Counted from the stretch's first letter, positions 50,913-60,484 are shown. The stretch: DNA of 64,000 nt from Rhodothermaceae bacterium Tc-Br11_B2g6_7 (GCA_001564055.1 LKNB01000006.1:27365-91364), one strand, 5' to 3'. The notes: generated from the letters alone by a model not told the origin. Made by a program: numbers and translations.

Positions 50913-52172
50913 ATGACCTCGACCAAGGTCCGGCTCAGCACGATGATGTTTCTCCAGTACTTTATCTGGGGAGCCTGGTACACGGTCATCGCCGTGTACA
51001 TGGCCAATCATGGCATGGGCGATCTCACCCACTGGCCGTTTACGGTAAATCCGCTGGCCGCGATCATTGCGCCGTTCTTCCTGGGGTTTATTGCGGATCG
51101 GTACTTCGACTCCGAGAAGGTGTATGGCCTCCTGCACATCGTGGGCGGCATCCTGATGTTTGCGGTGCCCTTCACCAGCATCAACCCCACGCTGTTTATC
51201 TTGATGTTGCTGGCCTACAACCTGTGCTACATGCCCACCATCAGCCTGGCCAACAGTGTGGCGTTCTCGCACATTGAGGACCAGGAGAAGGACTTCCCCA
51301 TCATCCGCGTGTTCGGTACGATTGGGTGGATTGTGGCGGGCCTCACCATCAGTTTCGTGTTGGTGTACGTGACGGCCGACATCCCCGAACGCACGGCAGC
51401 GCCGCTGTACCTGGCAGGCGCGGCCAGTCTTGTGCTTGGGTTCTTCAGCTTCTCGCTCCCTAACACCCCACCGCCGGCCAAGGGCGAGCCGGTCAGCGTG
51501 AAGTCCATCGTTGGGATCGACGCGCTGAAAGCCCTGGGCGACCGCGCGTTCTACGTCTTCCTGGCCGCGTCCGTCCTGCTCTGCATTCCGCTGGCGGCGT
51601 ACTACAACTTCACCCAGCTCTTCCTGGAGGCTGCCGAATTCAACAACATCGCCGGCGTGCAAACTATCGGGCAGATGTCGGAGGCTATCTTCATGGTGCT
51701 GATGCCCTTCTTCTTTGTACGGCTGGGCGTGAAGTGGATGCTGGCCATGGGCATGCTGGCCTGGGTAGCGCGGTACCTGCTCTTCGCCATGGGCGCCCCT
51801 GATCCCGTGACGTGGATGATTATCGCCGGTATTGCGCTGCACGGTGTGGCGTATGACTTCTTCTTCGTGACCGGCCAGATCTACGTTGACAAGAAAGCCA
51901 CCGACAAGACGCGTGGGCAGGCGCAGGGCCTCATCGTGCTGGCGACCTACGGCGTGGGCCTGCTGGTAGGCGCGCAGATTGCCGGCTATATTTACAATCT
52001 CTTCCTGGACGAACGCGCCGGGCTGCCCCTGGCCGAATGGTTTGGGTTCTGGCTCATTCCGGCCGCCTTCGCCGCTGTGATCATGATCTTCTTCATTCTG
52101 GCCTTCCACGACAAGGTATTGGATGATGAGGAAGATCCGGAAGAGATGGCTGAAGAAGTGAGTCCACTGTAA
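50913..52172 (+). CDS. MFS transporter of the nucleoside permease (NupG/XapB-like) type
   Basis: About 419 residues with about 12 membrane segments. The start MTSTKVRLSTMMFLQYFIWG, then AWYTVIAVYM, is typical of the nucleoside:H+ symporter family in Bacteroidota. Other conserved parts are NPLAAIIAPFFLGFIADRYF, ANSVAFSHIEDQEKDFPIIR with VFGTIGWIVAGL, and QIYVDKKATDKTRGQAQGLI. The C-terminus is acidic (DEEDPEEMAEE). Members in sugar loci carry unknown sugars or sugar derivatives across the inner membrane; here the cargo is probably a keto-sugar or a released aglycone. The frame opens earlier at 50784 across the operator; the ATG at 50913 is the true start. Confidence 0.9.
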   Translation: MTSTKVRLSTMMFLQYFIWGAWYTVIAVYMANHGMGDLTHWPFTVNPLAAIIAPFFLGFIADRYFDSEKVYGLLHIVGGILMFAVPFTSINPTLFILMLLAYNLCYMPTISLANSVAFSHIEDQEKDFPIIRVFGTIGWIVAGLTISFVLVYVTADIPERTAAPLYLAGAASLVLGFFSFSLPNTPPPAKGEPVSVKSIVGIDALKALGDRAFYVFLAASVLLCIPLAAYYNFTQLFLEAAEFNNIAGVQTIGQMSEAIFMVLMPFFFVRLGVKWMLAMGMLAWVARYLLFAMGAPDPVTWMIIAGIALHGVAYDFFFVTGQIYVDKKATDKTRGQAQGLIVLATYGVGLLVGAQIAGYIYNLFLDERAGLPLAEWFGFWLIPAAFAAVIMIFFILAFHDKVLDDEEDPEEMAEEVSPL

Positions 52173-52300
52173 GTCCACTACTGATAGGCCTTGCGTTGGT
52201 CGCGATTTAGGCTGCTGCAATTGTACCTCGTACTGAAGTCCTGGCACTGCCCCTCCGTGCCGATCACCGTTGTTTCCCATCGTTTTACCCTGTTTACCCC

Positions 52301-54013
52301 ATGCGTGCACGCGCGTCCATTTTGAACGGCCCTGAGACCTACGATGCGATTGTCGTGGGTTCGGGCATCTCCGGCGGGATTGCCGCCAAAGAACTGACCG
52401 AGAAAGGCCTGAAGACCCTGGTGCTGGAGCGGGGGCGCAACGTGCAGCACTCGGTCGATTACGTAACCGAAGAGGACCGCCCCTGGGACGAGCCCTTTCG
52501 TGGGCAGACCGACCGCCGCAAGATGCAGGAAGAGCAGTACGTGCAGTCGCAGGCCGGGCCGGTGAACGAGAGCAACGCCCACTTCTTTGTGAACGACCGC
52601 GACAACCCGTACACGCTCGCCGAGGACAGCGACTTCCTCTGGATTCGTGGCCATCAGGTAGGGGGGCGCTCCCTCACCTGGGGTCGGCAGTGCTACCGCC
52701 TCAGCGAGCTTGACCTGAAGGCAGCCTCGCGGGACGGGCACGGCATTGACTGGCCGATCGACTACGACGAGCTCGCGCCCTGGTATGGCTACATTGAAGA
52801 CTACGTGGGCATCAGTGGGCAGGCAGAAGGCATTCCACACTTGCCCGACAGCAATTTCCTCCCGCCCATGAACATGAACTGTGTGGAGAAGGATCTGCGC
52901 ACGGGGATCGAGGACAACTTTCCGGGCCGCACCATGACGATTGGGCGGACGGCCATGCTCACCCAGCCCCACAACGGGCGTGGAGCCTGCCAGTACCGCA
53001 ACCTGTGCTCGCGGGGGTGTTCGTACGGCGCTTATTACTCGTCGCAGGTAGGCGGGCTGCGGACGGCTCGCCAGACGGGTAACATGACGCTACGCCCCAA
53101 CAGCATCGTAACCGAGGTAATCTACGACCCGGAGATGGGCCGCGCCCGCGGCGTTCGGGTGATTGACGCCGAAACAGAGGAAACGGTGGAGTTTCACGCC
53201 CGCCTCGTTTTCCTGTGCGCCTCCGCGCTGGGGTCCACGCAAATCCTCCTCAACTCCACCTCCAACGACTTCCCCGATGGCCTGGCCAACGCCAGCGGTA
53301 CGCTCGGTCATTACCTCATGGACCACCCGTTTAAAGCCGGCGCGTTTGCCGAGATGCCCGGGTACGAGGATCAGTACTACCACGGCCGCCGCGCCAACGG
53401 CATCTACATCCCGCGCTTCCGCAACCTTGGCGATGATCAGCAAGAGGGCTTCCTGCGCGGCTACGGCTACCAGGGCGGCGCCTCACGGGCAGGCTGGGCA
53501 CGGGGCATCGGCTCGGATAGCTTCGGGGTCGACTTCAAAGAGTCGCTGCGGGAGCCTGGGCCGTGGTCGATGTTCTTGCTGGGCTTCGGGGAGATGCTGC
53601 CGCGCTACGAGAACTACGTGGAACTGGACCCGCAGGTGACTGACAAGTGGGGGCTCCCCGTGCTACGCTTCCATGCCTCGCTGAGCGACAACGAACAGAA
53701 TATGCGGCAGGACATGGCCGAGCAAGCGGCCGAAATGCTGGACGCCTGCGGCGGGACGAATGTGACTCCGTTCCTGGACGATTACGCCGTGGGCGAGGGC
53801 ATCCACGAGATGGGGACGGCCCGCATGGGTGCGGACCCGGAGACGTCCGTGCTCAATCGCCACAATCAGGCCCACGATGTCCCCAACCTGTTTGTTACCG
53901 ACGGCGCGTGCATGCCCTCGGGGGGCTGCCAGAACCCGTCTCTGACCTACATGGCGCTGACCGCGCGCGCTGTCGACTATGCGGTGGCGCAAGTCAACAA
54001 CGGCGCATTGTAG
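52301..54013 (+). CDS. GMC family FAD-dependent sugar/glycoside oxidoreductase
   Basis: 570 residues. The FAD-binding loop is YDAIVVGSGISGGIAAKELT. GHQVGGRSLTWGRQCYRLSE follows and CQYRNLCSRGCSYGAYYSSQ is a Cys-rich segment typical of the branch. The substrate domain ends IHEMGTARMGADPE with the catalytic His and GGCQNPSLTYMALTARAVDY. This branch (gluconate 2-dehydrogenase large subunit-like) includes enzymes that oxidise glycosides at C3. It lacks its own signal peptide, so it may be exported together with the Tat-dependent subunit encoded 40 bases downstream. It probably starts the oxidation step of the pathway. Confidence 0.9.
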   Translation: MRARASILNGPETYDAIVVGSGISGGIAAKELTEKGLKTLVLERGRNVQHSVDYVTEEDRPWDEPFRGQTDRRKMQEEQYVQSQAGPVNESNAHFFVNDRDNPYTLAEDSDFLWIRGHQVGGRSLTWGRQCYRLSELDLKAASRDGHGIDWPIDYDELAPWYGYIEDYVGISGQAEGIPHLPDSNFLPPMNMNCVEKDLRTGIEDNFPGRTMTIGRTAMLTQPHNGRGACQYRNLCSRGCSYGAYYSSQVGGLRTARQTGNMTLRPNSIVTEVIYDPEMGRARGVRVIDAETEETVEFHARLVFLCASALGSTQILLNSTSNDFPDGLANASGTLGHYLMDHPFKAGAFAEMPGYEDQYYHGRRANGIYIPRFRNLGDDQQEGFLRGYGYQGGASRAGWARGIGSDSFGVDFKESLREPGPWSMFLLGFGEMLPRYENYVELDPQVTDKWGLPVLRFHASLSDNEQNMRQDMAEQAAEMLDACGGTNVTPFLDDYAVGEGIHEMGTARMGADPETSVLNRHNQAHDVPNLFVTDGACMPSGGCQNPSLTYMALTARAVDYAVAQVNNGAL

Positions 54014-54053
54014 CCTTTCCGCGCGTTTCCCATCCGTTTCCTACCCTGCTGTT

Positions 54054-54713
54054 ATGAACCGACGTGAAGCCCTTACCCGCATTGCCTTCCTGACAGGTGG
54101 CGCGCTCTCTTTCTCTACCGTAGCCGGCGTGATGAGCGGTTGCCAGGCGCCAGATGCTGACGGCTGGACGCCCGAAACGCTCTCGGCAGACGCCGCCGAG
54201 CGCCTGCGTCTGCTGGCCGATACCATCATCCCCACCACCGATACTCCTGGCGCAGGGGATGTCGGCATCGAGCGGTTCATCGACCAGATGCTCACCTACT
54301 GGATGGTCCCCGACGAACGGGCCCACTTTGTAGAAAGGCTGGAGGAGGCCAACGCCATGGCGCGGTCGTCCTTCGGGCATGGCATCCGCGGGCTGACGTC
54401 CGAGGAGCGTAATACGCTGATGCAGCAGCTCGTGGACGCGGCCGACGGGGCATCCCGTGAAACCGTAACGGTGGAGATGAGCGCGGCCTGGGCCACGTAC
54501 AGCGAGCCGGTGGACGTGGTCGATGGCACCCGGCAGCCGCCCCAGCTGGAGGTGACGCTGGTGCCGTTCTTCTACAAGCTCAAAGAGCTGACGATGGTGG
54601 GCTACTACACCTCGGAGCCCGGCGCCACGGAGGAACTGCAGTACATACACGTGCCGGGGCGGTATGACGGCTGCGAGCCGCTGGAGGAGATCGGGCGGAC
54701 GTGGGCCGTGTGA
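54054..54713 (+). CDS. Gluconate 2-dehydrogenase subunit 3 family protein, Tat-exported
   Basis: About 219 residues. A twin-arginine signal (MNRREALTRIAFLTGGALSF) ends near a lipobox-like SGC. The mature part carries LRLLADTIIPTTDTPGAGDVGI, the classic start of the family, GHGIRGLTSEERNTLMQQLV and FFYKLKELTMVGYYTSEPGA, and the closing motif PGRYDGCEPLEEIGRTWAV. This small subunit pairs with the GMC enzyme encoded just upstream and carries the export signal for the complex. The frame opens earlier at 53979; the ATG at 54054 is the start of the signal. Confidence 0.9.
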   Translation: MNRREALTRIAFLTGGALSFSTVAGVMSGCQAPDADGWTPETLSADAAERLRLLADTIIPTTDTPGAGDVGIERFIDQMLTYWMVPDERAHFVERLEEANAMARSSFGHGIRGLTSEERNTLMQQLVDAADGASRETVTVEMSAAWATYSEPVDVVDGTRQPPQLEVTLVPFFYKLKELTMVGYYTSEPGATEELQYIHVPGRYDGCEPLEEIGRTWAV

Positions 54714-54760
54714 TGGATGGATGTGTTCCATTGTGGCTCTCTCACTATCCCCCTTGTGCT

Positions 54761-55645
54761 ATGAACCGCCGTACCTTCCTGACCGCTTCCGCGCTGGCTG
54801 CCCTTGGCACCGGTACCTTGGGCCTCACCGCCTGTGCCAACGGCGATGCCGTGCCTGAACTTGAAGACGCCGAAGATGCGGTCGCGGGGCGTCCTTTTGC
54901 CATGGGCGTTCAGCTCTACACGCTCCGGTCGCTACTGGACGAGGACGTGGCAGGCACATTGGAGGCGTTGGCTGAAATCGGGTACGATGAAGTGGAGACG
55001 GCAGGGTACCATGGCCTGTCGCCCGCCGACTTCCGGGCCGCACTGGACGCAGCCGGCCTCCGCGCGCCCGCCGGCCACCGCCAGCTTCCGCAGCTCACCC
55101 CCGATGCCCTCCCAGAAACGATCGAAGAGGCGCAGGCGCTGGGCTACGAGTACATCGTCTGCCCCTGGATTCAGGAAGCGGAGCGGCAGACGCTGGACGA
55201 CTACCGCGCGCTGGCCGACACCTTCAATGATATCGGCTCGCGCTGCGCTGACGCTGGGCTGCAGTTTGCCTTCCATAATCACGACTTCGAGTTTGAGCCC
55301 ATCGACGGCACCGTCCCGTTCGATCTGCTGTTGGAGCGCACCGAGCCGTCGCTGGTCGACTACGAGCTGGACCTCTTCTGGGTCGTGGCCGCCGGTGCAG
55401 ATCCCATCGCCTACCTCGAAGACCATCCCGGGCGCTTCCCGCTGTATCACGTCAAGGATTATGCGCCCGACGACGATCCGTCGATGGTCGCCGTCGGCGC
55501 CGGGACGATCCCTTTTGCGGACATCTTTGAGGTGGCGCAGGCACAGGGCCGCATCGCGCACGCCTTCGTGGAGCACGACAACCCCCACGACCCGCTCGCT
55601 ACCGTAGCAGATAGCTACGCCTACCTCACCAATCTTTACGACTAA
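54761..55645 (+). CDS. Tat-exported sugar phosphate isomerase/epimerase-like TIM-barrel lipoprotein
   Basis: About 294 residues. The signal MNRRTFLTASALAALGTGTL with GLTAC is a Tat lipoprotein signal. The AP-endonuclease 2-like TIM barrel shows GVQLYTLRSLLDEDVAGTLE, EIGYDEVETAGYHG, GYEYIVCPWIQ, LQFAFHNHDFEFEPIDG (His and Glu ligands), VDYELDLFWVVAAG (Asp) and YHVKDYAP (His). This is the divalent-metal site of the family. In 3-keto-glycoside pathways such barrels act as lyases or hydratases on keto-sugars. The start codon at 54761 was chosen over the earlier frame start at 54701, which overlaps the previous gene. The next gene starts 15 bases on. Confidence 0.88.
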   Translation: MNRRTFLTASALAALGTGTLGLTACANGDAVPELEDAEDAVAGRPFAMGVQLYTLRSLLDEDVAGTLEALAEIGYDEVETAGYHGLSPADFRAALDAAGLRAPAGHRQLPQLTPDALPETIEEAQALGYEYIVCPWIQEAERQTLDDYRALADTFNDIGSRCADAGLQFAFHNHDFEFEPIDGTVPFDLLLERTEPSLVDYELDLFWVVAAGADPIAYLEDHPGRFPLYHVKDYAPDDDPSMVAVGAGTIPFADIFEVAQAQGRIAHAFVEHDNPHDPLATVADSYAYLTNLYD

Positions 55646-55660
55646 CCCCTCCCTCACGTT

Positions 55661-56833
55661 ATGCCTCTCAACAGAAAGCTCCGCTACGGTATGGTGGGCG
55701 GCGGCCCTGGCGCCTTCATTGGTGAAATCCATCGCAAAGCCATTGGGATGGATGGGCTGGCCGAGCTAACAGCGGGCTGTTTTTCCAACGTGCCTGAGGA
55801 GTCGCGCGCGCAGGGTGAGCACCTGCACCTGGACCCGGCTCGCGTCTACGAATCACACGAGGAGATGGCCGCGCAAGAAGCGGCGCTGCCAGCCAGCGAG
55901 CGCATCGATGTGGTCGTTATCGTGACGCCCAACTTCCTGCATTACCCGATGGCGCGCACGTTTCTGGAGGCGGGCTTCCACGTGGTCTGCGAGAAGCCCA
56001 TGACCACCACCGTAGAGGAGGCCGAGCATCTCTGCCAGTTGGTAGAAGAGCACAACCGCGTGTTCTTGCTCATGCACAACTACTCCGGCTATCCGCTGGT
56101 GAAGCAGGCGCGCCACCTCGTGGCCGACGGCGCGCTGGGTGAGGTCCGCAAAGTGGTGGTTGAGTATTCACAGGGCTGGCTTGCCACCAAGGTGGAAGAG
56201 GCCGGCTCCAAGCAGGCCGAGTGGCGCACTGACCCCGAGCGGGCCGGGATCTCCTCGGCCATTGGCGACATCGGCACGCACGCCGAGCACCTGGCCCGTT
56301 ACGTGACCGGTCTTGAGATCGACGAGCTGTGCGCCGATCTGTCGACCTTTGTGCCGGGACGGGCGCTGGAGGATGATGCCAACATGCTGCTCCGGTACGA
56401 AGGGGGGGCACGCGGCGTGCTGATTGCTTCGCAGATCTCTACCGGCGAAGAAAACAACATGCGCCTGCGCGTCTATGGGACCAAGGGCGCGCTGGAGTGG
56501 GCCCAGCAGGAGCCTAACACGCTCATCTTCCGACCGCTGGAGGGCCCGCAGCAGCTCTACCGCGCCGGGCACGACTACCTTCACACCTCCGCCAGCCGTC
56601 TGGAACGCACGCCGGCCGGCCATCCCGAAGGATTCCTGGAAGCCTTCGCCAACCTGTATGGCAACGCGCTGCGCACCATCGCCGCCCACGAAAACGGCGG
56701 CACGCCCGATCCGGCCGACCTGGATTTCCCCACCGTGCAAGACGGCGCCCGAGGCGTGCACTTCATCCACACCGCCGTGCGCAGCGGTAAGGACAGCTCC
56801 TGGGTCGATGCCTCCTACACACCGCCGGCGTAA
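55661..56833 (+). CDS. Gfo/Idh/MocA family oxidoreductase, cytoplasmic
   Basis: 390 residues without signal peptide. The Rossmann part is [20 protein letters not shown], followed by [20 protein letters not shown] and the catalytic-loop motif [20 protein letters not shown] with EKP. The C-terminal beta domain contains [20 protein letters not shown] and [19 protein letters not shown]. Bacteroidota members near DUF1080 genes oxidise or reduce C3 of sugars with NAD(P). Being cytosolic, it may reduce the 3-keto product to a usable sugar. It follows the TIM-barrel gene by 15 bases, so both are clearly in one operon. Confidence 0.9.
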   Translation: MPLNRKLRYGMVGGGPGAFIGEIHRKAIGMDGLAELTAGCFSNVPEESRAQGEHLHLDPARVYESHEEMAAQEAALPASERIDVVVIVTPNFLHYPMARTFLEAGFHVVCEKPMTTTVEEAEHLCQLVEEHNRVFLLMHNYSGYPLVKQARHLVADGALGEVRKVVVEYSQGWLATKVEEAGSKQAEWRTDPERAGISSAIGDIGTHAEHLARYVTGLEIDELCADLSTFVPGRALEDDANMLLRYEGGARGVLIASQISTGEENNMRLRVYGTKGALEWAQQEPNTLIFRPLEGPQQLYRAGHDYLHTSASRLERTPAGHPEGFLEAFANLYGNALRTIAAHENGGTPDPADLDFPTVQDGARGVHFIHTAVRSGKDSSWVDASYTPPA

Positions 56834-56875
56834 CCGCGCCGCTGATCTTCCGCTAACTACGCCGCACGTATTTCT

Positions 56876-58210
56876 ATGAGTGATTCCCTTTCCCGCCGCT
56901 CTTTTCTTGGACGCGCGGCCCTGGCCGGGCTGGGCGCTACGCTGGTGCCCCGCCACGTACTGGGCGGCCCCGGCTACCAGGCGCCCAGCGACACCCTCGG
57001 CATTGCCGGCGTGGGCGTTGGCGGCGTCGGTCACAACAAGATCCGCGCGATGGATAGCGAGCAGATCGTTGCGCTCTGCGACATCGACCTGCACCACGCC
57101 CGCGATGCCTTCGACGCGTATGCGGACGCGGCCGTGTATCAGGACTACCGCCGTATGCTGGACGAGATGGACGACGCGATTGACGCCGTCATGATCGCCA
57201 CGCCGGACCACACCCACGCGGTGATTGCGCAAGAGGCCATGCAGCGAGGCAAGCATGTGTACGTGGAAAAACCTCTCACCTGGTCCATCGAGGAAGCTAA
57301 TACCCTCGCGCAGGTGGCTGATGAGACCGGTGTGGTAGCCGCCATGGGTAACCAGGGCCACTCGTTGGATGACGCCCGTTTGGTGAATGAATACCTGCAG
57401 GATGGCGCCATTGGCCCCGTGCGTGAGGTCCACGCCTGGACGAACCGGCCGATCTGGCCACAGGGCATGGAGAAGCCGGAGATGCTCCGGCGCAAACCGC
57501 GGCATATCGATTGGGATCTGTTTCTGGGGCCGGCCCCAGCCATTGCGTACGACCCGGCCTATCACCCCTTCGCCTGGCGCGGCTGGTTCCACTTTGGCAC
57601 CGGTGCCCTCGGGGATATGGGCGCCCATCTCATCGACCACCCCGTATGGGCACTCGACCTCGGCTATCCGGACACTATCGAAACGCGGTCGTCGGCCTTC
57701 AACGGCGTCTCCTGGCCGCACGCGTCGATGACTTATTTCAACTTCCCCGCCCGTGGCGACCAACCCCCGGTGAAGCTCACCTGGTACGATGGCGGGCTGC
57801 AGCCCCCGCGGCCCGACGGGCTGCCCGAGGATGAATCGCTGAATGCCCTGGGTGGGGTCATCTACACGGGAGACGACGGCACGCTTATCCACGAAACGTA
57901 CGGCGCCAACCCGCGGCTGCTGCCGGAAGACCAAATGGCCGCTTATGGCATGCCGCCGGAGCGCTACCGGCGCATTCAGGACGAGAGCCACGAGATGAAC
58001 TGGGTGCGGGCTATCAAGGGGGAGGAGGAGCTCTCGCAAGACTTTGGCTACGCCGCACGCCTCACCGAGATCATGCTGCTGGGCGTGGTGTCCATGCGGG
58101 CCGGCAACCGCCGTATTCACTGGGATGCCGATGCGCGCCGCGTGACCAACCTGCCGGATGCCAACGCCTACCTCGCCCGTGAAGACGTGCGTGAGGGCTG
58201 GACGCTGTAG
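56876..58210 (+). CDS. Tat-exported Gfo/Idh/MocA family oxidoreductase
   Basis: 444 residues. The twin-arginine signal is SLSRRSFLGRAALAGLGATL. The Rossmann loop GIAGVGVGGVGHNKIRAMDS, the segment AVMIATPDHTHAVIAQEAMQ and the loop KHVYVEKPLTWSIEEANTLA with EKP are in order. The C-terminal domain contains WRGWFHFGTGALGDMGAHLI and LTWYDGGLQPPRPDGLPEDE, both typical of this exported branch. A Tat signal suggests folding with NAD(P) in the cytoplasm before export, as in glucose-fructose oxidoreductase and GH109-type enzymes. It could therefore work in the periplasm on the same substrates as the GMC enzyme, or act as a glycosidase. Confidence 0.9.
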   Translation: MSDSLSRRSFLGRAALAGLGATLVPRHVLGGPGYQAPSDTLGIAGVGVGGVGHNKIRAMDSEQIVALCDIDLHHARDAFDAYADAAVYQDYRRMLDEMDDAIDAVMIATPDHTHAVIAQEAMQRGKHVYVEKPLTWSIEEANTLAQVADETGVVAAMGNQGHSLDDARLVNEYLQDGAIGPVREVHAWTNRPIWPQGMEKPEMLRRKPRHIDWDLFLGPAPAIAYDPAYHPFAWRGWFHFGTGALGDMGAHLIDHPVWALDLGYPDTIETRSSAFNGVSWPHASMTYFNFPARGDQPPVKLTWYDGGLQPPRPDGLPEDESLNALGGVIYTGDDGTLIHETYGANPRLLPEDQMAAYGMPPERYRRIQDESHEMNWVRAIKGEEELSQDFGYAARLTEIMLLGVVSMRAGNRRIHWDADARRVTNLPDANAYLAREDVREGWTL

Positions 58211-58275
58211 CGCAGGCGCTCGGCTTCTGCCAGAACCTCTTTCGTTTGCTGTTTGACTGACCGACTGCACAACCC

Positions 58276-59292
58276 ATGGCACGACCTGTAACGCTGTTTA
58301 CCGGACAATGGGCGGATATGCCGCTCGACGAACTCGCTGCCAAAGCGGCTTCCTGGGGCTACGATGGCCTGGAGCTGGCCTGCTGGGGCGATCACTTCAA
58401 CGTGCAGCAGGCCCTGGCAGACCCGGCCTACTGCCAGGGGCGCCACGATCTGCTCGCCGAACACGGCCTGCGCGTCTTTGCCATCAGCAACCACCTCGTG
58501 GGGCAGGCCGTGTGCGACCGCATCGACGGCCGGCATGAGGACATCCTCCCGGATCACGTCTGGGGCCATGGCGACCCCGAGAGCGTGCGGCAGCGTGCCG
58601 CCGATGAAATGATGGACACGGCGCGCGCGGCGGCAAAGCTCGGCGTAGACGTAGTGAACGGCTTCACGGGCAGCTCCATCTGGCATCTGCTCTACGCCTT
58701 CCCGCCGCTCAAGCCAGGCATGATCGAGGCCGGATTTGAGGACTTTGCCGAGCGCTGGCATCCCATCCTCGATGTGTTTGACGAGGAAGGTGTCCGCTTT
58801 GCGCTGGAGGTGCATCCCACCGAAATCGCCTTCGATATCCGCTCTGCGGAACGCGCGTTGGAAGCCATCGACCACCGCACCGCCTTCGGGTTTAACTTCG
58901 ACCCCAGCCACCTGGGCTATCAGGGCGTCGATTATGTGGCGTTTATCCACCGCTTCGGCACCCGCATCTACCACGCCCACATGAAAGACGTCTGGTGGGC
59001 TGACACCCCGCGCCCCGTCGGCGTTTTTGGGGGGCACACCGGCTTTGGCGACCGCGACCGCTACTGGGACTTCCGGTCCATCGGCCGGGGATCTATCCAG
59101 TTCGAAGAAGTGATTCGTGCCCTCAACCGGGTGGGCTACACAGGGCCGCTTTCCATTGAGTGGGAAGATAGCGGCATGGACCGAGAGCACGGCGCGGAGG
59201 AGGCCTGTGCTGAAGTGAAGGCCTTCGACTTCCCACCCACGGAGGCGAAGTTTGACAAGGTGTTTGACAAAAAAGAGCAGGCCGCGGGTTGA
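58276..59292 (+). CDS. Sugar phosphate isomerase/epimerase-like TIM-barrel protein, cytoplasmic
   Basis: 338 residues, no signal peptide. Barrel strands and metal ligands are [14 protein letters not shown] (Glu and His), [17 protein letters not shown] (Asp and His), [10 protein letters not shown] (His) and [15 protein letters not shown] (Glu). The start [20 protein letters not shown] is that of xylose-isomerase-like TIM barrels found beside Gfo/Idh/MocA genes. In this setting it could be a lyase or isomerase acting on keto-sugars in the cytoplasm. It is the last gene of the sugar locus; only six bases separate its stop from that of the convergent plug-domain gene. Confidence 0.88.
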   Translation: MARPVTLFTGQWADMPLDELAAKAASWGYDGLELACWGDHFNVQQALADPAYCQGRHDLLAEHGLRVFAISNHLVGQAVCDRIDGRHEDILPDHVWGHGDPESVRQRAADEMMDTARAAAKLGVDVVNGFTGSSIWHLLYAFPPLKPGMIEAGFEDFAERWHPILDVFDEEGVRFALEVHPTEIAFDIRSAERALEAIDHRTAFGFNFDPSHLGYQGVDYVAFIHRFGTRIYHAHMKDVWWADTPRPVGVFGGHTGFGDRDRYWDFRSIGRGSIQFEEVIRALNRVGYTGPLSIEWEDSGMDREHGAEEACAEVKAFDFPPTEAKFDKVFDKKEQAAG

Positions 59293-59298
59293 GCAGGA

Positions 59299-59784
59299 CT
59301 ACCCTTCACGCGTGGGCTGAATGCCGTGTCGGCCCGAGGCCCCGACGGTACGAATCAGCACCACGCCGTTCATCCCGCGCACCCCGTAGATCGCCGTATC
59401 GGCCGCGTTCTTCAGCACCCGAATGGACTCAACATCGCGCGGATTGATGCCCCACAGCCCGCCGCCCCGGCTTTCGACCGGCATCCCGTCCACGACGTAT
59501 AGCGGGGCGGTGTCGCCGTAAATCGTGCCAGGGCCACGAATCGTGACGCGGATCCCGCCGCCCGGGAGCTCTTCCACGCGGACGCCCGCGACGCGGCCGA
59601 TGAGCAACTGCTCCACTTTCTGCGACCGCGCCTTGGCAGTCTCCAGGTTTTCGCCCGTCACCTCGCTGCGCTGTTGGGCGTCGATCTCAGCATCGGTAGC
59701 CCCACCAGTGCTCCCGCAGCCCACAAGCAGCCAGGACGCGACGAAGAGCGAGAGGAGGAGGCTGTGTAGTGGAGGCGTGGCCAT
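59299..59784 (-). CDS. Plug-domain-only lipoprotein A (TonB-dependent receptor plug without barrel)
   Basis: About 161 residues. The signal LLSLFVASWLLVGC ends in a lipobox. The mature part equals a TonB-receptor plug: VEQLLIGRVAGVRVEELPGG, GGIRVTIRGPGTIYG, TAPLYVVDGMPVESRGGG, GINPRDVESIRVLKNAADTA and IYGVRGMNGVVLIRT. A barrel is absent; the protein ends after the plug. The start at 59784 gives the lipoprotein signal; the frame upstream overlaps the sister gene. Such small plug proteins recur in Bacteroidota but their role is not established. Confidence 0.82.
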   Translation of the reverse strand: MATPPLHSLLLSLFVASWLLVGCGSTGGATDAEIDAQQRSEVTGENLETAKARSQKVEQLLIGRVAGVRVEELPGGGIRVTIRGPGTIYGDTAPLYVVDGMPVESRGGGLWGINPRDVESIRVLKNAADTAIYGVRGMNGVVLIRTVGASGRHGIQPTREG

Positions 59785-59815
59785 GGCGTCAGGGGGCGAG
59801 ATGGGATGGAGAGGG

Positions 59816-60331
59816 TCAGTCGTCCACTGATGCATCGTCGTCGGACGAATCCTCGGACGCAGGGCGACTTGAGGTGGTGAGGGTCGTGATGATGACCACG
59901 CCGTTGGCGCCGCGCATGCCGTACATGGAGGTGTCAACGGGGTCTTTCAGCACGCGAATAGATTTGATGTCGCGCGGATTAAGGCCGATGAGTGCGCGCC
60001 CAGGAGCTGCTTCGATGGGCATACCGTCCACCACGTACAACGGCTCGCTGCTGCCCACGATGCTGTTCTGCCCGCGAATGATCACGCGGAGGCCACGGGC
60101 CGACTGCTGCACCCGCACGCCAGACACGCGCCCAACGAGCAGGTCTTCCACACGGGTCGCGCGCAGGCGGTCGTTGTCGTCGATATCCACCGCTGCTGTA
60201 TCTTGCGTGGTATATTCGTTACCTACTGCCTCGCCGCTGCTGCTGCAGCCGGTCATCACCACGATGATGCCCAGGGCCAGAAGCCCCATCAACCCACGAA
60301 CCCAGCGGAGGTCCTGCGTACCCACATCCAT
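59816..60331 (-). CDS. Plug-domain-only lipoprotein B, paralogue of A
   Basis: About 171 residues. The signal GLMGLLALGIIVVMTGC ends in a lipobox. The body shows VEDLLVGRVSGVRVQQSARG, LRVIIRGQNSIVGSSEPLYV, VDGMPIEAAPGRALIGLNPR, DIKSIRVLKDPVDTSMYGMR and GANGVVIITTLT, position by position like protein A. An acidic tail (SSDDDASVDD) follows. It stands 31 bases upstream of gene A, so the two form one transcription unit from tandem duplication. The 138-base region before it contains two ACAGGGAC repeats that could belong to its promoter. Confidence 0.82.
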   Translation of the reverse strand: MDVGTQDLRWVRGLMGLLALGIIVVMTGCSSSGEAVGNEYTTQDTAAVDIDDNDRLRATRVEDLLVGRVSGVRVQQSARGLRVIIRGQNSIVGSSEPLYVVDGMPIEAAPGRALIGLNPRDIKSIRVLKDPVDTSMYGMRGANGVVIITTLTTSSRPASEDSSDDDASVDD

Positions 60332-60484
60332 GTGTCCCTCGCACACTCAATAGCCAGAAGCGCGTTGATCCTGCACTACGGCAGCGATTGACGCGCGTAC
60401 TTATGTGACTTCATTGCTTCTCTATAGACGGGTCCCTGTCGCTAAAGTTGCCTAAGTCCCTGTAGCCGGGATAGATAGCGGGTT

